Source: Planctomycetaceae bacterium
Lineage (GTDB): Bacteria > Planctomycetota > Planctomycetia > Pirellulales > UBA7805
Reading direction: 5' to 3'
Length of the DNA: 50,685 nt
NCBI GenBank assembly: GCA_902630355.1
Contig: CACOUL010000016.1
Location: 1 to 50,685 of the forward strand
The notes beneath the pieces were generated by a model. It worked only from the letters and a program-made list of their open reading frames with translations. It was not told the origin of the DNA and searched no databases. Numbering within the stretch: the first letter of the stretch is position 1; each line of letters begins with the position of its first letter. This document shows, piece after piece, positions 16,375 to 25,306 of this stretch. Position numbers and translations under genes: made by a program.

Positions 16375-17721
16375 ATGCCGAGCATTTTAGATATCCCTGA
16401 AATTCGCTTGCTCGATGCCAAAAGTTCCCTCATTCGGATTCCTGCCGAACTCGATGTACCGGTGAGCCCTCGTGTATGCCGCCTGATCGATACCCCGGAA
16501 TTTCAACGGCTTAAAAATATCAGTCAGTTGGGGCTCGTCGGGTTGGTCTACCCCGCGGCCCATCATACCCGCTTCGAGCACTCGCTGGGCGTCTACCGAC
16601 TTGCACTGCTCTATCTTCGTCGCCTTGCGCACGACGCACGGTTTCGAAAACTCGTGGCGCCGGCTGATGCCGAATTGCTGATCGTTGCGGCATTGTTGCA
16701 CGATCTGGGGCACTGGCCTTTCTGTCATGCGATCGAAGATATTCAATTGCCCCGGGTGCCACGGCACGAATTTTTCGCGAGTAGTTTTTTGCTCGAGGGA
16801 GAAATTGCCGAGTTGTTGGTGCGCGATTGGGGACTTCACGCCCGTGATGTGGCAACGCTCTTGAGTGGCGAACCCCAGCAGCCGAGTCACCAACTCCTCG
16901 CGAGTTTGTTGTCGGGACCGATCGATATCGACAAGATGGATTATCTCTCTCGCGATAGCTTGCACGCAGGCGTGCCTTACGGTCGACACTTCGACCGCGA
17001 GCGATTGATCGGTAGCCTGTGCCTCAATGAACGCGGCACCGCGATTGCAATCGGGGAGAAAGGGAAGACCGCAGCGGAAATGATGGTTTTTGCGAGGTAC
17101 GTCATGTTCAGCGAGGTCTATTGGCACCATGCCGTTCGTTCGGCAACTGCGATGCTACAGCGAGGTTTCTATCATCTCTACGAGTCTTTAGATCTCGACA
17201 CGCTCTTTCGGGGCAGCGAAACATCGCTTATCGGAGAACTCTCCGCAGCTGCTGCCGGGACCGACGTCGCCCCGCTTTTCGATGGGCTCTTCGGTCCACG
17301 AAGGCGACTTTACAAGCGGTTGCTACAGTTCAGCTTGCTGGAGGATGCGGATCTTTATCGTCGACTTGCCGGCAAGCCCTATGGCTGGCTCGCTGAAGTT
17401 GCTCGGCAGCTGGCGGATCGGATCAGTCGGCAGGAAGGACTGTCGGTGGGTCCGCATCAAATTCTCGTCGATGCGCCCCCGTCGTCCCGCGAAGTGGAGT
17501 TTCATCTCGATGTGTTTTTCGCGAAGCGGGAGGAGTATTTGAATCTGGCAGATGTCTCGCCGGTGGTTCGAGCCTTGGCGCAGGAGCAGTTTGATGACTA
17601 TGTGAAAAAAGTCCGCTTCTTCGTCGACCCGGTGATCTGTGATCAACTTCGTGGGGTCGATAATCTGATCGGCCTGATCGAGGAATCGTTGAATGACTTG
17701 GGAGACCAGCCGAGTGATTGA
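16375..17721 (+). CDS. HD-domain phosphohydrolase (dGTPase/SAMHD1-like)
   Basis: This is a 448-residue HD-superfamily metal-dependent phosphohydrolase of the YdhJ/dGTPase-like group. Metal ligands appear as HTRFEHSLGVYRL (about residues 63-75), LLHDLGHWPFCHAIED (about 104-119), and DIDKMDYLSRDSLHAGVPYG (the distal aspartate, around 184). These motifs, and the N-terminal LIDTPEFQRLKNISQLG, are those of dNTP triphosphohydrolases, but the nucleotide specificity cannot be deduced. It begins 3 bases after the zinc-ribbon gene and is followed by miaA after 51 bases. Confidence 0.88.
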   Translation: MPSILDIPEIRLLDAKSSLIRIPAELDVPVSPRVCRLIDTPEFQRLKNISQLGLVGLVYPAAHHTRFEHSLGVYRLALLYLRRLAHDARFRKLVAPADAELLIVAALLHDLGHWPFCHAIEDIQLPRVPRHEFFASSFLLEGEIAELLVRDWGLHARDVATLLSGEPQQPSHQLLASLLSGPIDIDKMDYLSRDSLHAGVPYGRHFDRERLIGSLCLNERGTAIAIGEKGKTAAEMMVFARYVMFSEVYWHHAVRSATAMLQRGFYHLYESLDLDTLFRGSETSLIGELSAAAAGTDVAPLFDGLFGPRRRLYKRLLQFSLLEDADLYRRLAGKPYGWLAEVARQLADRISRQEGLSVGPHQILVDAPPSSREVEFHLDVFFAKREEYLNLADVSPVVRALAQEQFDDYVKKVRFFVDPVICDQLRGVDNLIGLIEESLNDLGDQPSD

Positions 17722-17772
17722 TGGATCGCCTCTACACGAGTAACAGCCACCGAATGGAGCCACAGTCGTTCG

Positions 17773-18747
17773 ATGAATTTCCCACCGATCACGCATGCGT
17801 GGTTCCTTGCCGGGCCGACTGCATCGGGAAAATCTGCGGTCGCGATGGCGCTTGCCAGCAGGCTCGGCGCCGATATTATCTCGATGGATTCCATGGCCGT
17901 ATATCGGCAGATGAATATCGGTACCGCAAAACCGAGCGCGGACGATCGCGCTGCTGTGAAGCATCACCTGCTTGACGTTGTGGAACCCGACTGCGATTTC
18001 AGCATTTCCGAATATCTTCGCACCGTCCATCAAACGGTTGATTCCCTCCGCCGGGAAGATCGTCCCATTCTGTTCGTTGGCGGGACGCCACTCTACTTAA
18101 AGGCGTTGCTCCACGGTTTCGATGACGGACCGGAAGCAGACTGGGAACTGCGCTCACGACTCGAGCGAGAGGCGGATAAGCGGGGCGACGAAGCGTTGCA
18201 TCATATGCTCTCAGAGATGGATCCTCTGGCTGCCTCAAAGATACACCCTCACGATCGACGACGTACGATTCGGGCACTGGAGTATTTCGAGAAGACAGGC
18301 GAGCCGATCAGTTCGGGGCAGGTTCATTTTAAAGATCGCTCGCACGACGGCTCCACGCGGCTAATCGCATTCGATTGGCCGCGGAGCGTTTTGCATGCGA
18401 GGATCAACGAACGGGTTGAAGCCATGTTTCGCGAGGGATGGGTGGAGGAAGTTCGCGGTCTTCTGGATCGCCATGAGAGTCTTGGCAGGACGGCGGCACA
18501 AGCGGTCGGCTATCGGGAAATTCGTGCCTTGCTGCGCGGCGAAATCAATTTACCGACGGCGATTGAAAGGACCCAAGCCGGTACGCGTCAGCTTGCCAGA
18601 AGGCAATTGATTTGGCTCCGCTCACTCGCCCACCTCCAGTGGGTCCCGGCGGATCATCCGTTCGATGCGGTTGCCACGGCCGAAAAGCTTTTAAGCGACA
18701 GGGCCGAAACCGGGAAACCGGAATGCGAATCGCCCGACAGCCGCTGA
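17773..18747 (+). CDS. miaA: tRNA dimethylallyltransferase
   Basis: MiaA adds a dimethylallyl group to N6 of A37 in tRNAs reading UNN codons. The protein shows the P-loop GPTASGKSAVA near residue 13, DSMAVYRQMNIGTAKPS, VGGTPLYLKALLHG, DRRRTIRALEYFEKTG and the QAVGYREIRALLRGE segment, and ends with the TRQLARRQLIWLR arm that contacts tRNA. At 324 residues it is full length. It lies downstream of the HD gene, with which it may be co-transcribed, and 171 bases before aspS. No MiaB or Hfq gene is adjacent. Confidence 0.95.
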   Translation: MNFPPITHAWFLAGPTASGKSAVAMALASRLGADIISMDSMAVYRQMNIGTAKPSADDRAAVKHHLLDVVEPDCDFSISEYLRTVHQTVDSLRREDRPILFVGGTPLYLKALLHGFDDGPEADWELRSRLEREADKRGDEALHHMLSEMDPLAASKIHPHDRRRTIRALEYFEKTGEPISSGQVHFKDRSHDGSTRLIAFDWPRSVLHARINERVEAMFREGWVEEVRGLLDRHESLGRTAAQAVGYREIRALLRGEINLPTAIERTQAGTRQLARRQLIWLRSLAHLQWVPADHPFDAVATAEKLLSDRAETGKPECESPDSR

Positions 18748-18809
18748 GCGACATCCTTTGGCGGTTCATTTAAGGAAGAATCCTGCTTTCCGTCTCGAGC
18801 GGATTGTCT

Positions 18810-18815
18810 TAGAAT
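18810..18815 (+). promoter_or_regulatory. TAGAAT -10-like element upstream of aspS
   Basis: TAGAAT lies about 100 bases before the aspS start in an otherwise gene-free gap. No clear -35 was found, so this is a weak call. Confidence 0.25.
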
Positions 18816-18918
18816 GCGACGCTTCGGAGGCTCCTCGTCTGAGGCGATGCGTCCTTCGGTACGGGCGAGTTGAAAAGCTTGTGGGAAACGATGTTTTGAA
18901 CTGACCAGAGAGGGTTCC

Positions 18919-20697
18919 TTGTTACGCACGCATACCTGCGGAGAACTATCCGCGGAGAATCTTGATTTCGAAGTCGCTTTGTGTGGTTGGGTCGATACCT
19001 ATCGCGATCACGGGGGCGGGTTGTTTATTGATTTGCGAGATCGGTACGGATTGACGCAAGTGGTGTTCGGTCCGGACACGCCGGATGAGGTGATGGCGCT
19101 GGCCCGGAAATTGCGCGGCGAAACGGTCGTTCGCATTGAGGGCGTCGTGGCCCGCCGACCGGAGGGAAATGAGAATCCCAAGTTGCCGACCGGTGCAATC
19201 GAGGTGCGAGCAAAATCGGTAGAGATCCTGAATGAATCGCTGACCCCACCGTTTCAACTCGATGCCAGCGAGGAGGACGGAGATCTTGCGGGCGAAGATC
19301 TGCGGCTCAAGTATCGCTACCTCGATTTGCGTCGTTCGATGATGCAGGAAACGCTGCTGCTCAGGCATCGGATCATTAAGCTGATGCGGGATTATTTCGA
19401 TGAGAATGATTTCATCGATGTAGAAACGCCGGTACTCGGGCGAAGCACCCCCGAGGGTGCGCGAGATTATTTGGTGCCGAGTCGGGTGCATCCGGGAAGC
19501 TTTTATGCCCTCCCACAGTCCCCTCAATTGTATAAGCAGATCCTGATGGTGGCGGGCTACGATCGTTACGTGCAGGTTGCGAGGTGTTTTCGCGACGAAG
19601 ATCTTCGCGCGGACCGTCAACCGGAGTTCACCCAACTCGATCTGGAGATGTCGTTCGTCACGGCGGATGATGTGATCGGAATGATTGATGGTTTGGTAGT
19701 GAGAGTTGCGAAAGAGATTCTCGATTTGGATGTTTGCCTGCCGCTGCCACGGATGACGTACGATGAGGCGATGGAGCGATTCGGTCACGATGCACCCGAT
19801 CTCCGCTTCGGTATGGAAATTGTCGACGCGACGGAGTGGGCAGGAAAGACCGGGTTCCGTGTGTTTCAGGGCGTCGCGACAGGCGGTGGTCGCGTGCGCG
19901 GCATCAATGCCAAAGGGGCAAGCGATCGATATTCGCGTAAAGGGATTGACGAACTGACCGATTTCGTGGTTCAGGATTTCGGGGCTAAAGGGCTCGCGTG
20001 GTTCAAGGTCGAGGAGGGTGGGGACTTAGCTTCGCCGATCGCGAAAAATTTTGAACCGGAAGAGCGGGCCGCACTTGCCGAGGCGATGAATGCGGAGCCT
20101 GGTGATTTGCTGCTGCTGGTGGCTGATTCGTTTGAGGTCACTTGTCGCGCTCTCTCGGCGTTGCGAACGCGACTTGGGAAAGAACTCGAACTTTACGATC
20201 CGAAACAGATGCATTTTTCGTGGGTGATTGAATTTCCCATGTTTGCCTATAACGAAAACGAAAAGAGTTGGACGGCAATGCATCACCCGTTCACCGCGCC
20301 GCGGCCGCAAGATACCGAATTGCTTGAGACCGACCCGGGGGCGTGTCGCGCAGTGGCCTACGATTTGGTGATCAACGGCTCAGAGGCGGGCGGCGGTACG
20401 ATTCGTATTCACGATCAAACGCTGCAACAGCAGGTTTTTCATTTGCTTGGAATCGACGAACAAATGGCGGCGGATCGTTTCGGTTTCTTGCTTGAAGCGT
20501 TGCAATACGGGGCACCACCCCATGGGGGCATTGCCCTGGGCATTGATCGGTGGGTCATGCTGTTTTCAGGGCTCGAGAATATTCGCGATTGCATTGCGTT
20601 TCCCAAGACGCAGCGTGCGTCCGATTTGATGACCGCTGCGCCCGGTGCAGTCGACGCAGCGCAATTGGCAGAGTTGGGCATCAAGATTCGCCGTTGA
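18919..20697 (+). CDS. aspS: Aspartate-tRNA ligase, bacterial type
   Basis: AspRS charges tRNA(Asp) with aspartate; 592 residues with the GAD insertion is the normal bacterial form. The N-terminal anticodon-binding OB fold begins LRTHTCGELSAENLDFEVALCGWVDTYRDHGG. The class II core has motif 1 around ETLLLRHRIIKLMRDYF, the DYLVPSRVHPGSFYALPQSPQLYKQ block, motif 2 in ARCFRDEDLRADRQPEFTQLD, and motif 3 in GGIALGIDRWVMLFSG. The start is TTG at 18919, fixed by the family N-terminus (LRTHTCGEL) and an AGAGAGGG sequence a few bases upstream. Whether it also charges tRNA(Asn) cannot be decided here. Confidence 0.96.
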   Translation: MLRTHTCGELSAENLDFEVALCGWVDTYRDHGGGLFIDLRDRYGLTQVVFGPDTPDEVMALARKLRGETVVRIEGVVARRPEGNENPKLPTGAIEVRAKSVEILNESLTPPFQLDASEEDGDLAGEDLRLKYRYLDLRRSMMQETLLLRHRIIKLMRDYFDENDFIDVETPVLGRSTPEGARDYLVPSRVHPGSFYALPQSPQLYKQILMVAGYDRYVQVARCFRDEDLRADRQPEFTQLDLEMSFVTADDVIGMIDGLVVRVAKEILDLDVCLPLPRMTYDEAMERFGHDAPDLRFGMEIVDATEWAGKTGFRVFQGVATGGGRVRGINAKGASDRYSRKGIDELTDFVVQDFGAKGLAWFKVEEGGDLASPIAKNFEPEERAALAEAMNAEPGDLLLLVADSFEVTCRALSALRTRLGKELELYDPKQMHFSWVIEFPMFAYNENEKSWTAMHHPFTAPRPQDTELLETDPGACRAVAYDLVINGSEAGGGTIRIHDQTLQQQVFHLLGIDEQMAADRFGFLLEALQYGAPPHGGIALGIDRWVMLFSGLENIRDCIAFPKTQRASDLMTAAPGAVDAAQLAELGIKIRR

Positions 20698-20779
20698 CCC
20701 CAAGTGCGACTTGGGGCAGACTGTAGAGGTGCGGCTGCAGGGCTGTGAGGACCATTGCCCGTCGTATCAAGAGGAAGTC

Positions 20780-21526
20780 ATGAGCGGTCGTGTGTCGATC
20801 GGAGAAAGGAAGCACAACGTGGTACGAAACCAATCGGGACGCCTGTCATTCGGAATCGCTCTGCGAGCGGAGTCGTCTTTTTTTCTTGCCTTGGCTTTGG
20901 GAGTTCTGTTGGGGGGTTGTTCGGCCGAGTCGTCGACGAGCCAGGCAAGAAAACAGAAGCTTTCACCGAGTCCGCTCAAGTCGGAAACCGCCACCGCCGA
21001 TCCGATCCCTGCTGAAGCACCCGAACCGCCACCTCAACCGGTGGTGCCGGCAGTGCACCTTTCGGAGCAGCACCGTCACGCATCGCTGGTCAAGCAGGGT
21101 GATGTTCTTCCCGATTTCCGTCTTGCGGATGCAGAGGGAACGAACCACTCCTTGCATTCTCTGCTCGGCGATGAAATGACCGTGGTTTGTTTTTGGTCAA
21201 GTGAGTCACCTGCAGCGATACAGCAATTGCGCGATACGGGCCCGGAAATTGTCGGCCCCTTCGCCGAGCAAGGACTCGCCGTGGTTTCGATCAATTATGG
21301 TCAGACACCGGCAGAGGTCCTCAAAGTGATCGAAGAAGCAGGTTTTGCGGGGAAGGTGTTATTGGATCCCAAGGGAGAAGCCCTCGCGCAGGTGGCCACC
21401 CGCTACTTGCCGCGGACCTATCTCGTCGATGCGGACGGCAAGATTGTCTGGTTCGATATGGAGTATTCCCCCTCCACACGCAGGCACCTGATTCAGGCGA
21501 TCGAGTGCAGCCTGGATGAACCTTAA
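20780..21526 (+). CDS. Thioredoxin-fold lipoprotein lacking the CXXC motif
   Basis: This is a 248-residue secreted lipoprotein. The signal sequence FFLALALGVLLGGCSAESS has the lipobox LGGC with the Cys near residue 49. A Pro/Ala/Glu-rich linker precedes a TlpA/AhpC-TSA-like thioredoxin fold: GDVLPDFRLADAEGTNHSLHSLLG, VVCFWSSESPAAIQQL, and RYLPRTYLVDADGKIVWFD. In active TlpA-type proteins the tryptophan is followed by a CXXC pair. Here the corresponding residues are SSESP, so disulfide exchange through the usual pair is not possible. ATG 20780 has GAGGA 5 nt upstream. The role may be structural or binding. It converges on the haem c gene. Confidence 0.82.
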   Translation: MSGRVSIGERKHNVVRNQSGRLSFGIALRAESSFFLALALGVLLGGCSAESSTSQARKQKLSPSPLKSETATADPIPAEAPEPPPQPVVPAVHLSEQHRHASLVKQGDVLPDFRLADAEGTNHSLHSLLGDEMTVVCFWSSESPAAIQQLRDTGPEIVGPFAEQGLAVVSINYGQTPAEVLKVIEEAGFAGKVLLDPKGEALAQVATRYLPRTYLVDADGKIVWFDMEYSPSTRRHLIQAIECSLDEP

Positions 21527-21558
21527 TCTTTTCAGGTTGCGTAGACGGGCGCCACAGG

Positions 21559-22062
21559 CTACTTCGAATCGCGGGCCGCTTTTGCTTTCTCGAGATCCTC
21601 GGGGTCCGGTTTCCCGTCACCGGGCAGTTTTCCCGATTGGATAAGTTCGACAAAGGTGGGGGAATCGGGATTGTTCGGGTCAGACTTCAAGTCCCCTGTT
21701 TTTTCGATGGCCTCTTGCAGGGCCGCCATTGCCTTTTCTTTATCCTCTTTTTTCATCGCCTTGACGGAGTCTTTGTCGATAAATTGCGTGATTGCTTTGC
21801 CGTAATTATTGCGTACCGATTTCGACTTGAGTCCCTGCTCGCCGAGTTTCTTTACATTCACGTGACACACAAAGCACCTTCCGGTTTTTGCATTGGCCGC
21901 CGCGGCAAACGCTTTGGCGTTTGCATCGGTCGCCGTTTTGTCGACGTAGATATTGAAAAACACTTTTTTGTAGTCCGGCAGCGCGAGGGCCGTTCGCTTT
22001 GAGGAAAACACGAACACAGTGGCGATCAAAAGAGTCAGAATGGCGGTGGCGTACTTCGTCAT
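21559..22062 (-). CDS. Small secreted protein with one haem c motif
   Basis: This 167-residue exported protein has a signal peptide (core AILTLLIATVFVFSS, cleavage near TALA) and one CXXCH motif, GRCFVCHVNVKKLG at about residues 61-74. The region after the haem site is rich in Lys and Glu and probably helical. Length and motif fit a monohaem cytochrome c, but the fold is otherwise unrecognised and no distal methionine is certain. The kinase gene lies directly upstream on the same strand, 165 bases away. An AGAGGAT ribosome-binding site precedes the start. The redox partner is unknown. Confidence 0.72.
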   Translation of the reverse strand: MTKYATAILTLLIATVFVFSSKRTALALPDYKKVFFNIYVDKTATDANAKAFAAAANAKTGRCFVCHVNVKKLGEQGLKSKSVRNNYGKAITQFIDKDSVKAMKKEDKEKAMAALQEAIEKTGDLKSDPNNPDSPTFVELIQSGKLPGDGKPDPEDLEKAKAARDSK

Positions 22063-22227
22063 TTGGTGATGATCCTCTTATTCACGATAGAGATGTGGGC
22101 AGGGAGGGTAGGGAACGACAAGCGGATGAAAAATAGATCTCGGTTGTTCGTAGGCAGGAGTCCAGACGGGAGGCGGACCTCTTTTATTAGATCGATCCCA
22201 CCTCGGATGTCAACCATAGAGAACTCC

Positions 22228-24897
22228 TCAATCGGCACTCGGCAGGGGCAAATCATCGGTAGGCGACCAAGGCCGCTGATTGCTTTCCCCAGGGAGAGGC
22301 GGCATTTCGGGGAGTGCCGAAAATTGCAGTCCGGCGTCGGAGGTGCCATCGCTTGCCGCACTGCGAGCCGGATTTTCCTCCGAGGCCAACAGTAAGTAAT
22401 CGGACGTACGGTGGTTCGATTTAGGGCCGACGTCCGGTGAGCGACGGCCCCAGAGTACCGGCGCAGGACGTTCGCTTGATTCCTGTGCCGGTTCCCAGAA
22501 GGTGTGCCACTGCTGCCAATCCCATTGGGTGATACTTGAATTCTCCGAGCTGTCGATCTCCCAGAAAACTTTGAAGTTTTCATAAAAGCAACGATCCGCA
22601 TTCCAGGTTAAGAGCGTGCGGAACTCCTCTTCGGTTTCTGGGCCGCTCTGTTGAATCAAGGGTGTGTTGTCGGTAATCAGGATGCTGTCGGTGCAGTCGA
22701 TCCGGGTCGGTGGCAGTCTGCGATGATCGTCGCTACTTTTCATCAGGCAAAAGCCTTGGTCCATTACCGCCGTGACATGCTTCAAGTCGATCGTAAGTTG
22801 CTGATCCTCGGGCGGTGGTGTGAGCTGCCCATCGATCTCAACAAACCGTTCGGTGGTGGCAAGTAATCCATTTTCCCATTGCATCCCGGCAGAAAATAGC
22901 GCGTCGCCGCGAAGCAGGACTGCCTCTCCACGGACGATACAATCTCGCAATTCAATTTGGATTCTCGGTGCTACCGGCAGCGAGTCCTCGTCGAGCGACT
23001 CGTCTTTTCCGGGCGGAGATTGGATATTGAAAAAGCTCACATTGCGATACATCGCGGAAAAATCTCCCCCCGCGTTTCGAATCGTGAGAGTGCATCTCTC
23101 GAGTCGCAGTTGATCGGCGAGTACCGCCTCGAAAAGAGTCCACCCTTCGGATCGCGCGTGAGGCGGAATTTCCAGTTCCAGATGCACGTTGACGAGCGTT
23201 AGGGATCCGCCTGCCAGTGTGATCATGCTCCGTGGGTAAAGCGCGCGATCCGGGCCGAGTGGGCGAAAGTAAATGACCGGCTGTCGGCCCTCGGCTGCGC
23301 GAATTGTGAGTTTTCGCTGTGCAAGCAGAATGGGTGACTCCGGTTTTTCTAGGCGTCCATCGTAATCAAGTTCAATCACCGACCCGCTGATCGCCTTGCG
23401 GCACGCTTCGGCAACGGAAACAAACGTACCTCGCTCCGACGGGCCACCGACACGCAGCGACCCCTCCGTATCATCGATCGGTTTCAATTCTCTCGGTGGC
23501 AGCGTGGGCACACCGCCAACGTTGATCGCTTCCTGATCCGGCGTATTTTTCGCCTCTCGGTCCGTCAACTTCGCTGAGTCGCCCGATGGTGGAATCGACG
23601 GTACCGGTCCTGGGCGCGAAACAGAAAAATCGGGGTTTTCGGGTTTACGCATAACGCCCGAATCGAGCGGAGGGGCTGGAGATGCAAATTCATCGAACGC
23701 GACTCCACCGTTGGTCGTCAACTGCGGCGGAGGCACCGGATCAGGCGTTTGGGCTGTGTAGTGAATAAACAGGCCGATCAGGACCAACAGACCCGTCGGC
23801 ACGATCCACGGAAGGTGTCGGGAACTCCAGGAATTTTTAAGTCCGCGCGGCCGCATCACGACGGAGCTGTGTCGCTCGGGTCTGAGGTCGAGTTGATTTG
23901 CCAACAGCAGAAGATCGGCGGAAAGCTCGAGTGGAGTCTGGTATCGATCGCGGGGACTTTTAGCCAGAAGTTTCGCAATAATATCACAGAGAGCCGCAGG
24001 CAGATCGGGCCGGACCTTTTTGGGGTCGGGTGGAGCATCCCCCTGATGCTGCAGTAGCTTTTGTAGCACGGTACCCTCCGGAAAGGGCGGATTGGCCGTG
24101 AGCATGAAAAAGATCGTACATCCCAGAGAGTAGAGGTCGCTGCGGACGTCGGCATTGCGAGGATCGCGGGCCTGTTCGGGCGAAATATAGTCGAATGTTC
24201 CCAGCGTTACACCGGTTGCCGTGAGATCGTCCTGCGAGTTATCCACGTGATGCAAGCGAGCGAGCCCCATATCGACCAGTTTCACTCGGCCGTTATTAGT
24301 GATCAGCACGTTGGATGGTTTGATATCGCGGTGAACGACATCGCGGCTGCTGGCATGCTCCAGCGCATCGGCAATCTGTAGCGAGTACCGTACTGTCGCT
24401 TCCAGATCGAGAGGTCCTCTCTGATACACCAGGTCGCGAAGGTTATCGCCCTCGACGAATTCGAGCACGATGTAATGCCACCCACGATCCTGTCCCACGT
24501 AATAGACTCGGGCGATGTTCTCGTGATCGAGTCGGGCCGTGCTTTGGGCCTCGTTTTGAAATCGTTGGGTCGTCTCCTCATCATCGCTGTACTGTTGGAG
24601 CAATACCTTCACTGCCACCGTACGGCCCAGAGCGGTATCGGTTCCCCGAAACACGGCACCCATGCCACCACCGCCAACGAAGGCATCGAGTTTGAAGTGG
24701 TTGAGCTTCTGGCCCTCGAGCAAGCGTCCGAGGTCGGAGGTCTGGGGATGGCTGCCCTCGCGTGGCAGTTTGCCGGCGGAGAGAACGGTGGCATCATCGG
24801 CGCCCGATGGATCAGTCGGCGCAGGTTCGTCTTGCCCCGGGTCGTGACGGTCTGATTCGTGCGGACCGGAGCGGTTTTCGGTGGTCGGATCGTTCAT
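22228..24897 (-). CDS. Membrane Ser/Thr protein kinase with large extracytoplasmic domain
   Basis: This is an 889-residue PknB-type kinase. A disordered acidic N-terminus precedes the catalytic domain (about residues 68-330), with glycine loop GGGGMG, the lysine in VAVKVL (K97), HRDIKPSN (189-196), and DMG (209-211) in place of DFG. A single helix, WIVPTGLLVLIGLFIHY, is at about 363-380. About 500 outside residues follow, beginning with a Pro-rich linker and then short beta-rich repeats such as RKLTIRAAEGRQPVIYF and GSLTLVNVHLELEI. These resemble a parallel beta-helix fold, which is inference. ATG 24897 lies about 60 bases inside the predicted transcript; the TTG at 24960 is close to the likely transcription start and so less likely. 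The ligand and targets are unknown. Confidence 0.9.
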   Translation of the reverse strand: MNDPTTENRSGPHESDRHDPGQDEPAPTDPSGADDATVLSAGKLPREGSHPQTSDLGRLLEGQKLNHFKLDAFVGGGGMGAVFRGTDTALGRTVAVKVLLQQYSDDEETTQRFQNEAQSTARLDHENIARVYYVGQDRGWHYIVLEFVEGDNLRDLVYQRGPLDLEATVRYSLQIADALEHASSRDVVHRDIKPSNVLITNNGRVKLVDMGLARLHHVDNSQDDLTATGVTLGTFDYISPEQARDPRNADVRSDLYSLGCTIFFMLTANPPFPEGTVLQKLLQHQGDAPPDPKKVRPDLPAALCDIIAKLLAKSPRDRYQTPLELSADLLLLANQLDLRPERHSSVVMRPRGLKNSWSSRHLPWIVPTGLLVLIGLFIHYTAQTPDPVPPPQLTTNGGVAFDEFASPAPPLDSGVMRKPENPDFSVSRPGPVPSIPPSGDSAKLTDREAKNTPDQEAINVGGVPTLPPRELKPIDDTEGSLRVGGPSERGTFVSVAEACRKAISGSVIELDYDGRLEKPESPILLAQRKLTIRAAEGRQPVIYFRPLGPDRALYPRSMITLAGGSLTLVNVHLELEIPPHARSEGWTLFEAVLADQLRLERCTLTIRNAGGDFSAMYRNVSFFNIQSPPGKDESLDEDSLPVAPRIQIELRDCIVRGEAVLLRGDALFSAGMQWENGLLATTERFVEIDGQLTPPPEDQQLTIDLKHVTAVMDQGFCLMKSSDDHRRLPPTRIDCTDSILITDNTPLIQQSGPETEEEFRTLLTWNADRCFYENFKVFWEIDSSENSSITQWDWQQWHTFWEPAQESSERPAPVLWGRRSPDVGPKSNHRTSDYLLLASEENPARSAASDGTSDAGLQFSALPEMPPLPGESNQRPWSPTDDLPLPSAD

Positions 24898-24963
24898 GGG
24901 GGCGGTCACCTGCCGCGGAATGATGCACCGGTCCGTAGCGATAAATTCGACGGTATTCAATCT

Positions 24964-24992
24964 ATTTTAGAAGTCCCGAATACAAAAGTCAA
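24964..24992 (-). promoter_or_regulatory. Near-consensus sigma70 promoter for the kinase
   Basis: On the minus strand TTGACT (24992-24987), a 17-base spacer and TAAAAT (24969-24964) form the best promoter in the window. It is placed to start transcription about 60 bases before ATG 24897. Confidence 0.7.
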
Positions 24993-25007
24993 CGTTTAAG
25001 TCGTTGA
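24989..25007. promoter_or_regulatory. Dyad overlapping the kinase -35 element
   Basis: TCAACG (24989-24994) and CGTTGA (25002-25007) form a perfect 6-base inverted repeat around TTTAAGT. The left arm overlaps the -35, a typical place for a repressor operator. No regulator is identified. Confidence 0.35.
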
Positions 25008-25306
25008 TTTACAAAGGGTTAGATGGCGTATCGACGTGCGGTTGTCCCGGTTTCGCTTGTCGGGTCGCCGGTGCCCTTCGCTGTGTCGGATGCCGAGCGA
25101 TTGCTCGATCCTTCGGCACCGAGTCGTTGCGCCATGTTCGCGAGATCGCTAGCACTGCTGCGCGGCGCATCGATGCTGGCAATACCATGATACTGATGCT
25201 GCTCTTGACTTAAGAGCTTCGATTTCAGAAAGTACTCGACCGTGGACGCCCCAGGAACGGATACCTGTGGGCATGTCGTTCGTTATTCATGGAAGGAGGA
25301 TGTGTG
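25008..25306. other. Gene-free region between kinase promoter and the ribbon-helix-helix gene
   Basis: About 300 bases with no convincing gene. One short open frame (25004-25213) has no ribosome-binding site and an improbable Cys/Arg-rich product. A TTGACT hexamer at 25205-25210 lacks a matching -10. I see nothing else. Confidence 0.4.

Noticed and set aside
25004-25213. 69-residue open frame ahead of the ribbon-helix-helix gene
   Set aside because: No ribosome-binding site and unlikely residue composition.
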